Origin: Clostridia bacterium
Lineage (GTDB): Bacteria; Bacillota; Clostridia; Oscillospirales; Acutalibacteraceae
DNA length: 64,000 nt
Assembly: GCA_017522225.1 (NCBI GenBank)
Contig: JAFWZR010000003.1
Span: 1 to 64,000 of the forward strand
Reading direction: 5' to 3'
Under the pieces are notes generated by a model. That model was not told where the DNA came from. It searched no databases and was given only the letters and a program-made list of their open reading frames with translations. This document shows, one piece after another, positions 17,259 through 24,887 of the stretch; position 1 is the stretch's first letter; the number at the start of each line of letters is the position of its first letter. Made by a program: the position numbers and the translations under genes.

Positions 17259-17389
17259 AAAGAAACATCTGCAGTACCGCTCAGATCGAAAGCGGCACGG
17301 TCAACCCATACCTTGAAGTTTGAGTCGGGCACTGAAAAGAATGAAATAACAAACAGCATAGCCTGAATAAGTGAAATAAATGCTTTCAT
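17255..17389 (-). CDS. Small (44-residue) membrane peptide
   Basis: A short minus-strand ORF with a near-perfect ribosome site (AAGGAGG, seven bases before ATG). It encodes 44 residues: a hydrophobic N-terminal segment (IQAMLFVISFFSV, about residues 8-20) and a polar C-terminal half with Val-Trp-Val-Asp-Arg. One membrane helix or an uncleaved signal is likely. It lies 33 bases after the TIM-barrel isomerase gene on the same strand and could be translated from the same message. I recognise no family. The strength of the ribosome site is the main reason to believe it. Confidence 0.55.
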   Translation of the reverse strand: MKAFISLIQAMLFVISFFSVPDSNFKVWVDRAAFDLSGTADVSF

Positions 17390-17422
17390 AAAATTGCCTC
17401 CTTGTTAAAAATAAAAATACGG

Positions 17423-18160
17423 TTAAAAGCTTTTTAATCGGGCAACATCGTTAAAAAACTCTTCTTCATTTTCACAGAATTCAAGAATCACCGCACCTGA
17501 AAAGCCTTTTGCTTTAAACTCTTCAAGAAGTGAGTCAAGATAAGTTTCGTCTTTTACCCTGTCAGCCTGCTCGAGCTTCTGGTCACGGTATGAAACGTGG
17601 ATGTTTATGATGTGATCGAAGGTTTTGTCAATCCTGTCAAGGTCGTATTCCTTGCGGAAATATCGGGACTGGAAATATGTTCTGAAATTCGGCTTGCCAA
17701 GGTCACTTTTCAGACGCAGAAAAGCGTATGTATTATTGTTGTATGTGTGGTCGTGACACTCGGGGCAGACAAGCAGACCGAAGCCTTCGGCAGCCGTGCA
17801 GATATCACTCGCATCAGATAGCAAGGTGCTGTATTCCTCTGGAGTTGTTTCCTCGCTGTCCTTGCTGCCGAGCCACACACGGATTGATTCCGCACCCATA
17901 ATTTCAGCGTTTTTGCAAAGGGTGAGCCATTCGTTTTTGTCACCGCTTCCTACGCGGTAATAGCTGCCGTAGGAGGAGATGGAAATTCCTGCCTCGTCGC
18001 ACAGCCTTTTTACCCTATGTGCATCTTCCTGCGTTTTAACGTGAACATCGGCGCCCCACTCTATACAGTCGATGCCTGCTTTTTTGCAAAGTCCGACAAT
18101 TTCCTCAGCATCCTTTTCTCTGAAGGTAACGCTTGCCAGACCTAGTTTAAAGTAAGACAT
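17423..18160 (-). CDS. Xylose isomerase-like TIM-barrel sugar isomerase/epimerase
   Basis: A 245-residue cytoplasmic protein of the AP endonuclease 2 / sugar phosphate isomerase superfamily. It starts KLGLASVTFREKDAEEIVGL and shows metal and substrate positions spread through the barrel: IEWGADVHV near residue 35, RVWLGSKDSEE near 95, CPECHDHTYNNN near 133, INIHVSYRD near 190 and VILEFCENEEEF near 220. Members interconvert keto and aldo sugars or epimerise inositols and ketoses. An upstream extension to 18229 would add a hydrophobic leader, but GGTGAT lies seven bases before the ATG at 18160, which also fits the family start. The substrate is unknown; it neighbours sugar-processing genes. Confidence 0.8.
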   Translation of the reverse strand: MSYFKLGLASVTFREKDAEEIVGLCKKAGIDCIEWGADVHVKTQEDAHRVKRLCDEAGISISSYGSYYRVGSGDKNEWLTLCKNAEIMGAESIRVWLGSKDSEETTPEEYSTLLSDASDICTAAEGFGLLVCPECHDHTYNNNTYAFLRLKSDLGKPNFRTYFQSRYFRKEYDLDRIDKTFDHIINIHVSYRDQKLEQADRVKDETYLDSLLEEFKAKGFSGAVILEFCENEEEFFNDVARLKSF

Positions 18161-18264
18161 AATAATCACCGGAAAAATTATATCAAAATAAAAAACGCAA
18201 ATCAATAGAAAGATGATTCTTGTTTTCAAAGCAAATCTTTATATGTGGAAAAGCTACTTGTTTG

Positions 18265-18293
18265 TTTACAAATCCGAATAAATTTGGTATAAT
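18265..18293 (+). promoter_or_regulatory. Sigma-A promoter of the phosphoesterase-GH43 gene
   Basis: TTTACA, 17 bases, TATAAT at 18288-18293 with extended -10 (TGG), 30 bases before the start codon. Confidence 0.75.
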
Positions 18294-18322
18294 CACTTAT
18301 CATAAAAATAACGGAGGAAGCT

Positions 18323-20734
18323 ATGAAAAGAGTTTTTGCTGTTTTTCTGAGCATAGTGATGCTTATGCAACTTGGTTTAAATTCATCGGCAGAATTTGAT
18401 ATGTCGAAGCTCAATGAAAGTGAGTGGGAGGCTGTTTACAACACCTACATTACGGACAACACACTGCCGACTCTGAATGTCGGTGCGGACGAAACACAGG
18501 TGAGTCTCTGCTGGCACGCAGACAAATCAAAGGCAGTCGCAGAGGTCGAGATGTCAAAGAATGCTGATATGGCAGACGCTGTTTTGTTCAAGGGTGAGAC
18601 CACCCCTGCAGAAAACGGTGTTCAGCTCGTCTGCCGTGTAACAATGACAGGACTCGAAGAGCATACAACATATTATTACCGTTGGAATACCGGTTTTGGC
18701 TGGAGCTCAACCGAGAAGTTTGAGACAAAAAGCTTCGGCAAGCACAAGTCGCTTGTGTTCGGTGACATTCAGATTGCAGAGGCCTGGAACGGAAAGGAAT
18801 TGCAGATTGAAGAGGGCTTCTACTGGAACAACGTTCTTGCGGAGGCACTTGAAAAAAATCCCGATATCAGCTACCTCGTATCCCCCGGTGACAACACATC
18901 TTCGGGTGAAACAGGGGCAGAATGGCAGACTCTGCTTATGCCCAAGGCTATGCGTTCGCTTCCCGTTGCACTTGCAATCGGTAACCACGATAAAAAGGGT
19001 ATGATGTACGAATACTACACCAATATGCCCAACGAGTATGTCGGCAGGTATTTTGAAAGACTTGACCGTGATTTCTGGTTCAGATACGGCGATGTGCTTT
19101 ATCTTTTCTACAACTCCACATCGGGCAACGCACCCGACCACAGAGCGATGACAAAGGAAGCAATCAGGCTTAATCCCGATGCAAAATGGCGTATAGGTGT
19201 GGTTCACCACGGTATTTACGGTGCGGGTGACTCAATCGGAGATATGGAAACTGAAATTCTTCTCAAAACCATTTTTGCACCGATTTTTGAATCCTTTGAC
19301 CTTGACCTCGTTATAACAGGACACACCCATTCGCAGGGCCGTTCTCATTTTATGCGTGACACAAGAATTGTGCAGACGGCAGAAAGCGGTGGTACATTTA
19401 CAAACCCCGACGGTGTTGTTTATCTTAACGCAAACTCTGTTGCGGGAAGACCGACAAATGAAAGCTATGAAGCAGATCACCTTGCTTACAGCTTCCTCGA
19501 AAACGATGTTGCAACATATTCAACTCTTGAATTTGACGGCAACAAAATGGTTATTGAAACGCGCAGGGGAGACAACAGCGAGCTTCTTGATACAATCACA
19601 ATTATACACGACGAGGAGTATAAGGATAAGTCCTTCGGCAATGTGATAAAGCGGCTTCTTTACAAGGTTGTTGAGGTTATCGGCTGGATTTATGTAAAGA
19701 TTGATTATCTTGTTAAGAATGTTCAGGATTTTAACAACAACGGCGGAATTCTCGGACGCAATGAAACCGATGTATTTATCGCAGACCGTGCAGACCCGTA
19801 TATTACAAAGGGCAGCGACGGATGGTATTACTTTACCGCGTCGTATCCGATGCACGGCGGTGCAGATGCTGAGGGCTATGACAGAATAATTCTGCGCCGT
19901 GCAATGTCTGTCGATGCACTTGCAACTGCAGAGGAAATCGTAATCTGGGACGAGAAGGATTCACCGACCGCACACAGATATATCTGGGCACCTGAGCTGC
20001 ACGAGATTGACGGCAAATGGTATGTGTATTTTGCGGCAAGTGACAGTGCGGACAATGTGTGGGATATCCGTTGCCACGTACTTGCCTGTGACGGTGATAA
20101 CCCGTATACCGACAGCTGGACAAACAAGGGCAGATTCCAGGCGTGTGAGGGTGACGAGTTCTCCTTCCGCTGGTTCTCACTCGATATGACATATTTTGAA
20201 GCAGGCGGAAAACACTATGTTTCGTGGGCACAGACAGACGGTAACTCCAATGTTTACCTTGCGACGATTGACCCTGCCGAGCCGTGGAAGACAACCTGTC
20301 CCGCAGTGCTTCTTACAAAGCCCGAATACGATTGGGAAAAGGTGAAAATTCCCGTTAACGAGGGTCCTGCCGTGATCAAGGCAGACGGCAGAGTTTTCCT
20401 TACCTTCTCCGCATCCGCAACAGGCCCCGAATACTGTATCGGCCTTATGTACGCTGATGAAAACGCAGACCTTACAAAGCCTGAGAGCTGGACAAAGCTT
20501 GACCGTCCGCTGCTCACATCAGACGACCTTTATGAGGAATACGGTCCCGGACACAACTGCTTTGTCAGGGACGAGTGTGAAAGATGGCTGTTCGTTTACC
20601 ACTCAAGAGGCAAGGAATGCTACGAGGGCAAATGCGGATATTCACACGAGGATTCCCTCTATGACCCCTGCAGAAGCGCAAGAAAAAGATTTGTGCAGTG
20701 GGATGAAAACGGACTTCCCGTACTTAATAAATAG
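18323..20734 (+). CDS. Secreted metallophosphoesterase fused to a GH43-type domain
   Basis: An 803-residue exported protein. Residues 1-24 are a signal peptide. About 45-135 resemble the Fn3-like N-terminal domain of purple acid phosphatases. About 140-385 form a calcineurin-like phosphoesterase: GDIQ (D148), SPGDNTS, IGNHDKKG, VVHHGIYG, ITGHTHSQGR. A linker with an amphipathic helical stretch (about 435-470) leads to a five-bladed GH43-like beta-propeller, about 480-803, with the expected triad candidates ADPYI (D491), SLDMTYF (D621) and NEGPAV (E680). GH43 enzymes are arabinofuranosidases, xylosidases and galactosidases. The ATG follows GGAGGA. Both halves keep their catalytic residues, so one polypeptide may remove phosphate and sugar from the same glycan. 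Confidence 0.85.
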   Translation: MKRVFAVFLSIVMLMQLGLNSSAEFDMSKLNESEWEAVYNTYITDNTLPTLNVGADETQVSLCWHADKSKAVAEVEMSKNADMADAVLFKGETTPAENGVQLVCRVTMTGLEEHTTYYYRWNTGFGWSSTEKFETKSFGKHKSLVFGDIQIAEAWNGKELQIEEGFYWNNVLAEALEKNPDISYLVSPGDNTSSGETGAEWQTLLMPKAMRSLPVALAIGNHDKKGMMYEYYTNMPNEYVGRYFERLDRDFWFRYGDVLYLFYNSTSGNAPDHRAMTKEAIRLNPDAKWRIGVVHHGIYGAGDSIGDMETEILLKTIFAPIFESFDLDLVITGHTHSQGRSHFMRDTRIVQTAESGGTFTNPDGVVYLNANSVAGRPTNESYEADHLAYSFLENDVATYSTLEFDGNKMVIETRRGDNSELLDTITIIHDEEYKDKSFGNVIKRLLYKVVEVIGWIYVKIDYLVKNVQDFNNNGGILGRNETDVFIADRADPYITKGSDGWYYFTASYPMHGGADAEGYDRIILRRAMSVDALATAEEIVIWDEKDSPTAHRYIWAPELHEIDGKWYVYFAASDSADNVWDIRCHVLACDGDNPYTDSWTNKGRFQACEGDEFSFRWFSLDMTYFEAGGKHYVSWAQTDGNSNVYLATIDPAEPWKTTCPAVLLTKPEYDWEKVKIPVNEGPAVIKADGRVFLTFSASATGPEYCIGLMYADENADLTKPESWTKLDRPLLTSDDLYEEYGPGHNCFVRDECERWLFVYHSRGKECYEGKCGYSHEDSLYDPCRSARKRFVQWDENGLPVLNK

Positions 20735-20749
20735 AAAGAGGCTGGGATT

Positions 20750-21097
20750 ATGTTATTGATCTGGTATCCGAAATGCACAACCTGTCAGAAAGCGAAAAAA
20801 TGGCTTGACGATAACGGTATTGCGGTCGAAACCCGCCACATCAAGGATGAAAATCCGTCATTTGACGAGCTGAAGGAATGGTATGAAAAAAGCGGTCTTC
20901 CGCTCAAAAAATTCTTCAACACAAGCGGTCTTCTTTACAAGTCGATGCAGCTTAAGGACAAGCTGCCCGAAATGACAGAGGAGGAGCAGCTTCGACTTCT
21001 TGCAAGTGACGGTATGCTTGTAAAGCGACCGATTATCATAACAGAAAAAGGTATCACAACAGGCTTCAGGGAAAAAGAATGGGAAAAGCTGATATGA
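20750..21097 (+). CDS. ArsC/Spx family thioredoxin-fold protein
   Basis: A 115-residue protein of the ArsC/Spx/YffB family. The redox motif CTTC lies at residues 9-12 (YPKCTTCQKAKKWLDDN). LKKFFNTSGLLYKS and MLVKRPIIITEKG near residues 52 and 86 are the usual second half. Spx acts on RNA polymerase under thiol stress, ArsC reduces arsenate; the gene context gives no arsenic genes, so a Spx- or YffB-like role is as likely. The stop overlaps the next start (ATGA), so the two are translationally coupled. Confidence 0.88.
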   Translation: MLLIWYPKCTTCQKAKKWLDDNGIAVETRHIKDENPSFDELKEWYEKSGLPLKKFFNTSGLLYKSMQLKDKLPEMTEEEQLRLLASDGMLVKRPIIITEKGITTGFREKEWEKLI

Positions 21098-21801
21098 CCG
21101 CGGCAGAAAAATATGTGCGCGACAGACTTTTTTCGTTACAGGATGAGGGATACAAGGAGTTTCATTCTAAGCTGATGCCGACTGTTGACAGCGACCTTGT
21201 CATCGGAGTGCGTACTCCCGAACTGAGAAAATTTGCAAAAGAATTTTCAGGCAGCAAAATGGCGGAGGATTTTCTTAAATGCCTTCCGCACAAGTATTAC
21301 GAGGAAAACAATCTGCACGCGTTTCTGCTTTGTACAATCAGGGATTATGGTGAAGCGGTCAGAATGATGAACATCTTTTTACCGTATGTGGATAACTGGG
21401 CGACCTGTGATATGATGCGTCCGAAGGTGTTTAAGAGTCATACGGATGAGCTGCTTTGCGAAATTGAAAAATGGTTGCAGTCCGACAAGGTGTATACCGT
21501 GCGCTTCGGCATAGAGATGCTGATGCTGTATTACATTGACGATAACTTCAGACCCGAGTTTCCCGAAAAGGTCAGCCGCATAAGGTCTGACGAGTATTAT
21601 GTCAGGATGATGGTTGCGTGGTATTTTGCAACGGCGCTTGCTTTCAAGTATGATGAAATACTTCCGTTTATCGAAAACAGAAGCCTTGAGCCGTGGACAC
21701 ATAACAAGGCAATACAAAAGGCGGTCGAAAGCTATCGTATAACACCACAGCAAAAGGAATATTTAAAGACACTTAAAATAAAAAATCCTGCTCGAAGCTG
21801 A
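21094..21801 (+). CDS. AlkD-like DNA alkylation repair protein
   Basis: A 235-residue all-helical HEAT-repeat protein of the DNA alkylation repair family. Typical segments are VIGVRTPELRKFAKEF near residue 38, HKYYEENNLHAFLL near 68, DNWATCDMMRPKVF near 103 and EPWTHNKAIQKAVES near 200. AlkD excises N3- and N7-alkylated purines by backbone capture. The ATG at 21094 overlaps the stop of the Spx/ArsC gene; an ATG at 21079 would add five residues. It probably shares a transcript with the gene before it, which suggests a stress-linked pair. Confidence 0.87.
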   Translation: MTAAEKYVRDRLFSLQDEGYKEFHSKLMPTVDSDLVIGVRTPELRKFAKEFSGSKMAEDFLKCLPHKYYEENNLHAFLLCTIRDYGEAVRMMNIFLPYVDNWATCDMMRPKVFKSHTDELLCEIEKWLQSDKVYTVRFGIEMLMLYYIDDNFRPEFPEKVSRIRSDEYYVRMMVAWYFATALAFKYDEILPFIENRSLEPWTHNKAIQKAVESYRITPQQKEYLKTLKIKNPARS

Positions 21802-21813
21802 GCAGGATTTTTT
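21782..21813. terminator. Bidirectional terminator
   Basis: ATCCTGCTC pairs with GAGCAGGAT, with A-rich sequence before and six T after it. It overlaps the end of the AlkD-like gene and separates it from the minus-strand glycosyltransferase. Confidence 0.85.
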
Positions 21814-21815
21814 GT

Positions 21816-22724
21816 TTATTTTCGTTTTTGTTCAAGCATATTTTTTGCAAGTGCAAGGCATTCTTCAACAAACACCGTCGGGGCGGTGACCACCGCGGTT
21901 ATACCTTCGCCGACCATCTTGCCGTACATGGAATTACGCTTGTACGCAATTGCCATAATGGCGTGGTATCTGAATTTGACATAGCGGATTTCTTTCTTTG
22001 AAAGCCGTGGAAAAAACTTCTTCTTGATTTCAAAAAGATTTTTTTCACCCTGAATTTTATTCTTGCTGAAGGAGATTCCGCCTGCCGCACTGATGGTTGC
22101 GTAAACGTGATTGACGTTTATATAACGAATTTTCAGTCCGCCCTCTATAGCCTTGAGCATCAGGATGAATTCCTGTCCGCATAAAGCGTTGTCAAAACCG
22201 CCGATTTCACGCAGCTTCTCTGCCTTGAACATATATGTCGGTGTGCCTGTAAGGTGATGCATAAGATGGTAACGCAGAAGTGAATCGTTATCAAAAGCAG
22301 GAATATCCTTAAATGCACGTACCTCAACGGGTTTTCCGTTTTTGCACATAACCACGTTGGAAAAGGTCATGTCACAATCGTTTTCGAGCATAAAATGAAG
22401 CTGTGTTTCAATTTTTTCGGGCGTATATCTGTCGTCATCATCAAGAAAAGTGATGTAGTCTCCTGTTGCAGCCTCAATACCGCGGTTGCGTGTGAGCGAT
22501 CCGCCGAGGTTCTTTTCGTTCTGCAGATAGATTACCTTGCTGTCAGTTATGCCTTCAACATAAGCCTTGATCTCGTCACGCTTTTCAAAGGTTGGGGGGC
22601 TGTCGTCCACAACAATTATTTCCGTATTTTTATATGTCTGCGCAAGAATGGAGTCGATTGCATTTTTCAGGCAATCGACTTCTCTTTTATATGTCGGGAT
22701 AACAACGGATACAAGCTGGTTCAT
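21816..22724 (-). CDS. Family 2 glycosyltransferase
   Basis: A 302-residue GT-A fold enzyme. The N-terminal SVVIPTYKREVDCLKNAIDS, the VVDDSPP strand near residue 38, RNRGIEAATGDYITFLDDDD near 80-100 (DxD motif) and GGFDNALCGQEFILML near 175 are classic for GT2. It transfers a sugar from a nucleotide donor to a lipid or glycan acceptor at the inner face of the membrane. It is the last gene of the five-gene minus-strand operon that begins at 29110, 15 bases after the AroE-AroK gene. Confidence 0.92.
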   Translation of the reverse strand: MNQLVSVVIPTYKREVDCLKNAIDSILAQTYKNTEIIVVDDSPPTFEKRDEIKAYVEGITDSKVIYLQNEKNLGGSLTRNRGIEAATGDYITFLDDDDRYTPEKIETQLHFMLENDCDMTFSNVVMCKNGKPVEVRAFKDIPAFDNDSLLRYHLMHHLTGTPTYMFKAEKLREIGGFDNALCGQEFILMLKAIEGGLKIRYINVNHVYATISAAGGISFSKNKIQGEKNLFEIKKKFFPRLSKKEIRYVKFRYHAIMAIAYKRNSMYGKMVGEGITAVVTAPTVFVEECLALAKNMLEQKRK

Positions 22725-22739
22725 AACACTTTTCCTTTA

Positions 22740-23984
22740 TTAATACATACTCGGGTTTTGTTTGATGTTCATTTTTGTGATAATTTCAAAAACAGTTTTT
22801 TCTGCGTTGTCCGTTACTTCAACGTTGATGTCTGCAAGGAATTTATAAATCGGTGTGCGTTCAGAGTGGATTCTCTCGAGAGCCTCACGGTTTCTTGCAA
22901 GATAAACACCATTGAGCTTAAGCTCACTCAGGTCGCGTGACAGCCACACGATGTAACCGTTCTGTCTTAAATAATATTGATTTTCAAGACTCATAACGGC
23001 ACCGCTGTCCGTTGCAATAACCTGACCGCCGTTGCGTGTGATTTTACGCAGGGTTTCTGTTTCAAGCTCACGGTAATATTTTTCACCGTATGCGTTATAG
23101 ATTGCAGAAACGGGGACCCCCGCCTTCATTTCGATGAGCCTGTCAACATCAATACAGGGTCTGCCGAGCTTGGCGGCAACCACCTTTGCGATTGTTGTTT
23201 TACCGCAGCCGGGCAAGCCGACAAAGATGATGTTTTTTCTGCGGTCGCTCATTGTTTTGTAGGTAGCCTTGAAAAGCTCCTCGTCAGGATCGATTCTGCC
23301 GAACCGTATTTCTGCCATATACTCACGGGCAACAAGCATTGAAAGTCCGTCAGAGTTGGGAATTTCAAGATCTTCCGCGTCACAGATAAGCTTTGTTCTT
23401 CTGGGGTTATAGATAACCTCAAGCACACCGCCGATTTTCGGGAATCGCTTGATGTCCACAATCTTGTCACCGTTGTTGGGATACATACCCGTCTGTGTGG
23501 TGTTTACAAGAACCTCAGCATCCTCGTGCTCATAGATGTTTTCAAAATTAACCTTGCCGTCAACTGTAACATCAACAATTTCCTTTGCGCCCATATCCTC
23601 GATAACCGCACGGATAACGGAAGCGTTTTTGCCGAGAAGAAGAACCTTTTTGCCCTTGACCTCGATGCCGCATTTTGTGATCATATGACAAAAGCCGTCA
23701 TACTCACAGTTGTCGCCGATAAGTCTGCCTTCCTCGTCAACGGTGATTGTGTCAACGCAGCTAAGCTTTTTTGCGGTGTCGGTAAGAATATCGCAGTACT
23801 TTACAACTTCCTTTTTATAAGGGAAGACAATGCTCAGTCCCGCAAAGTCTTTTTTGGTGATAAATTCTTCGAGATTCTCGGGCTCAATCTGAAAAAGTTC
23901 ATAACTGAAATTGCCGAGCTCTCTGTGAATTTCGGGAGAAAGGCTGTGCAAAAGCTTTCTGCCCAATAAACCGTATTTTTTCAT
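22740..23984 (-). CDS. Shikimate dehydrogenase-like / shikimate kinase fusion
   Basis: A 414-residue bifunctional-looking protein. Residues 1-245 are AroE-like: LLHSLSPEIH near 12-20 binds shikimate, the catalytic Lys is K57 in IVFPYKKEV. However the usual NTDxxG is NCEYDGF (E94 in place of the catalytic Asp), and the GAGG dinucleotide loop is GKNA at 118-121. Residues about 250-414 are a shikimate kinase: P-loop FVGLPGCGKTT, DVDRLIE, then YRELETETL and TDSGAV (in place of the usual GGGAV), and a lid-like RNREALERI. The kinase half therefore looks more intact than the dehydrogenase half. It sits inside an operon of glycosyltransferases and a mannosidase, unlike a normal aromatic-acid operon. 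Confidence 0.85.
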   Translation of the reverse strand: MKKYGLLGRKLLHSLSPEIHRELGNFSYELFQIEPENLEEFITKKDFAGLSIVFPYKKEVVKYCDILTDTAKKLSCVDTITVDEEGRLIGDNCEYDGFCHMITKCGIEVKGKKVLLLGKNASVIRAVIEDMGAKEIVDVTVDGKVNFENIYEHEDAEVLVNTTQTGMYPNNGDKIVDIKRFPKIGGVLEVIYNPRRTKLICDAEDLEIPNSDGLSMLVAREYMAEIRFGRIDPDEELFKATYKTMSDRRKNIIFVGLPGCGKTTIAKVVAAKLGRPCIDVDRLIEMKAGVPVSAIYNAYGEKYYRELETETLRKITRNGGQVIATDSGAVMSLENQYYLRQNGYIVWLSRDLSELKLNGVYLARNREALERIHSERTPIYKFLADINVEVTDNAEKTVFEIITKMNIKQNPSMY

Positions 23985-23988
23985 TTGT

Positions 23989-24870
23989 TTAGCCTCCGTC
24001 CCTCTTTTTTGCCTTTTTTAAAAGGTTAGCTAAGCCTGCTGCCGCTCCGCCCGTGACAAAGGCAAGGGCAACAACAATTGCAATAACTTTATTTTCACTG
24101 ATGACAGTCTCGTTATCCGTATTTGGTGCAGGGTTTTCCTGATTAATCACTGCCTGTGATATGTACTCACCGTCGGCATTTGCAAGAGCCTGTACATCAT
24201 CGTCCGCACTTTGGGTTTTGTTTTTATTGGTAGTTTTTGTTTTGGTAGTTTTTACCTTAGTGTTTTTTGTTTTTGCAGTCTTGGCAGTTTTACTTGTCTT
24301 TTGTGGTTTATCGTTTTCCTGCTCCTGTACATCCGACTGTGACGCTGCGGTTGTGTCGGCAGGAGACTCAGTTATGTCAACGCAATATGTGTTGGATGCA
24401 ACACCTTCGGTATCGTACACATTGAATTCAAGCTTAACCGTGTCGGGGATACCTTTCTTTATACCGAGCGTTACCTCAAGGTAAAGAGTCTTAGTTCTCG
24501 GGTCGGAAAAGGAATTGATTTCGGCATAATACTTATCTTCATTATACTCAGCGTTTCCGTTCAGGTGCAGGGTGATTTTTTCGTCACCGTTGACACTCAT
24601 CGTAACACCTGCGTTGCTCTCGTCTGTAAAGGAGCTGAGCTCAAGCATAAATAAAAGCCTGATACGGTTTGACGGACGGTCATACTTTACCCGCAAAAAC
24701 GCGTATTCAACTGCCGAGTTTGACTCGGCAGTACCATCAAGCACGCTGAAAAGCTTACTGTCCGTGTTCCAGGAATCTATATTCACTTTTTCTGCGGACA
24801 CGGAAAAACTTAAAGAAGCCGCAAATATTATTGCACATAACAAAGCCAAAAGCTTTTTACACTTGACCAA
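23989..24870 (-). CDS. Secreted, C-terminally anchored protein with Lys/Thr-rich stalk
   Basis: 293 residues. A signal peptide (KKLLALLCAIIFAASLSFSVSA) is followed by a beta-rich domain of about 150 residues with alternating hydrophobic strands (AFLRVKYDRPSNRIRLLFML). Next is a low-complexity Lys/Thr stalk with TAKT, VKTT and TKTT repeats at about 185-220, and near the C-terminus a membrane helix (VIAIVVALAFVTGGAAAGLA) followed by KKAKKRDGG. That is the layout of a surface protein held in the membrane with the folded domain outside. I do not recognise the domain. It lies between GH38 and AroE-AroK in one operon, with gaps of 17 and 4 bases. Confidence 0.75.
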   Translation of the reverse strand: MVKCKKLLALLCAIIFAASLSFSVSAEKVNIDSWNTDSKLFSVLDGTAESNSAVEYAFLRVKYDRPSNRIRLLFMLELSSFTDESNAGVTMSVNGDEKITLHLNGNAEYNEDKYYAEINSFSDPRTKTLYLEVTLGIKKGIPDTVKLEFNVYDTEGVASNTYCVDITESPADTTAASQSDVQEQENDKPQKTSKTAKTAKTKNTKVKTTKTKTTNKNKTQSADDDVQALANADGEYISQAVINQENPAPNTDNETVISENKVIAIVVALAFVTGGAAAGLANLLKKAKKRDGG

Positions 24871-24887
24871 AACAAAAACCTCTGTTA

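Noticed and set aside
24161..24320. Repeats in the Lys/Thr stalk as a possible CRISPR or tandem-repeat array
   Set aside because: The repetition is short, irregular and follows codon periodicity in a coding stalk; there are no spaced direct repeats anywhere in the window that look like CRISPR.
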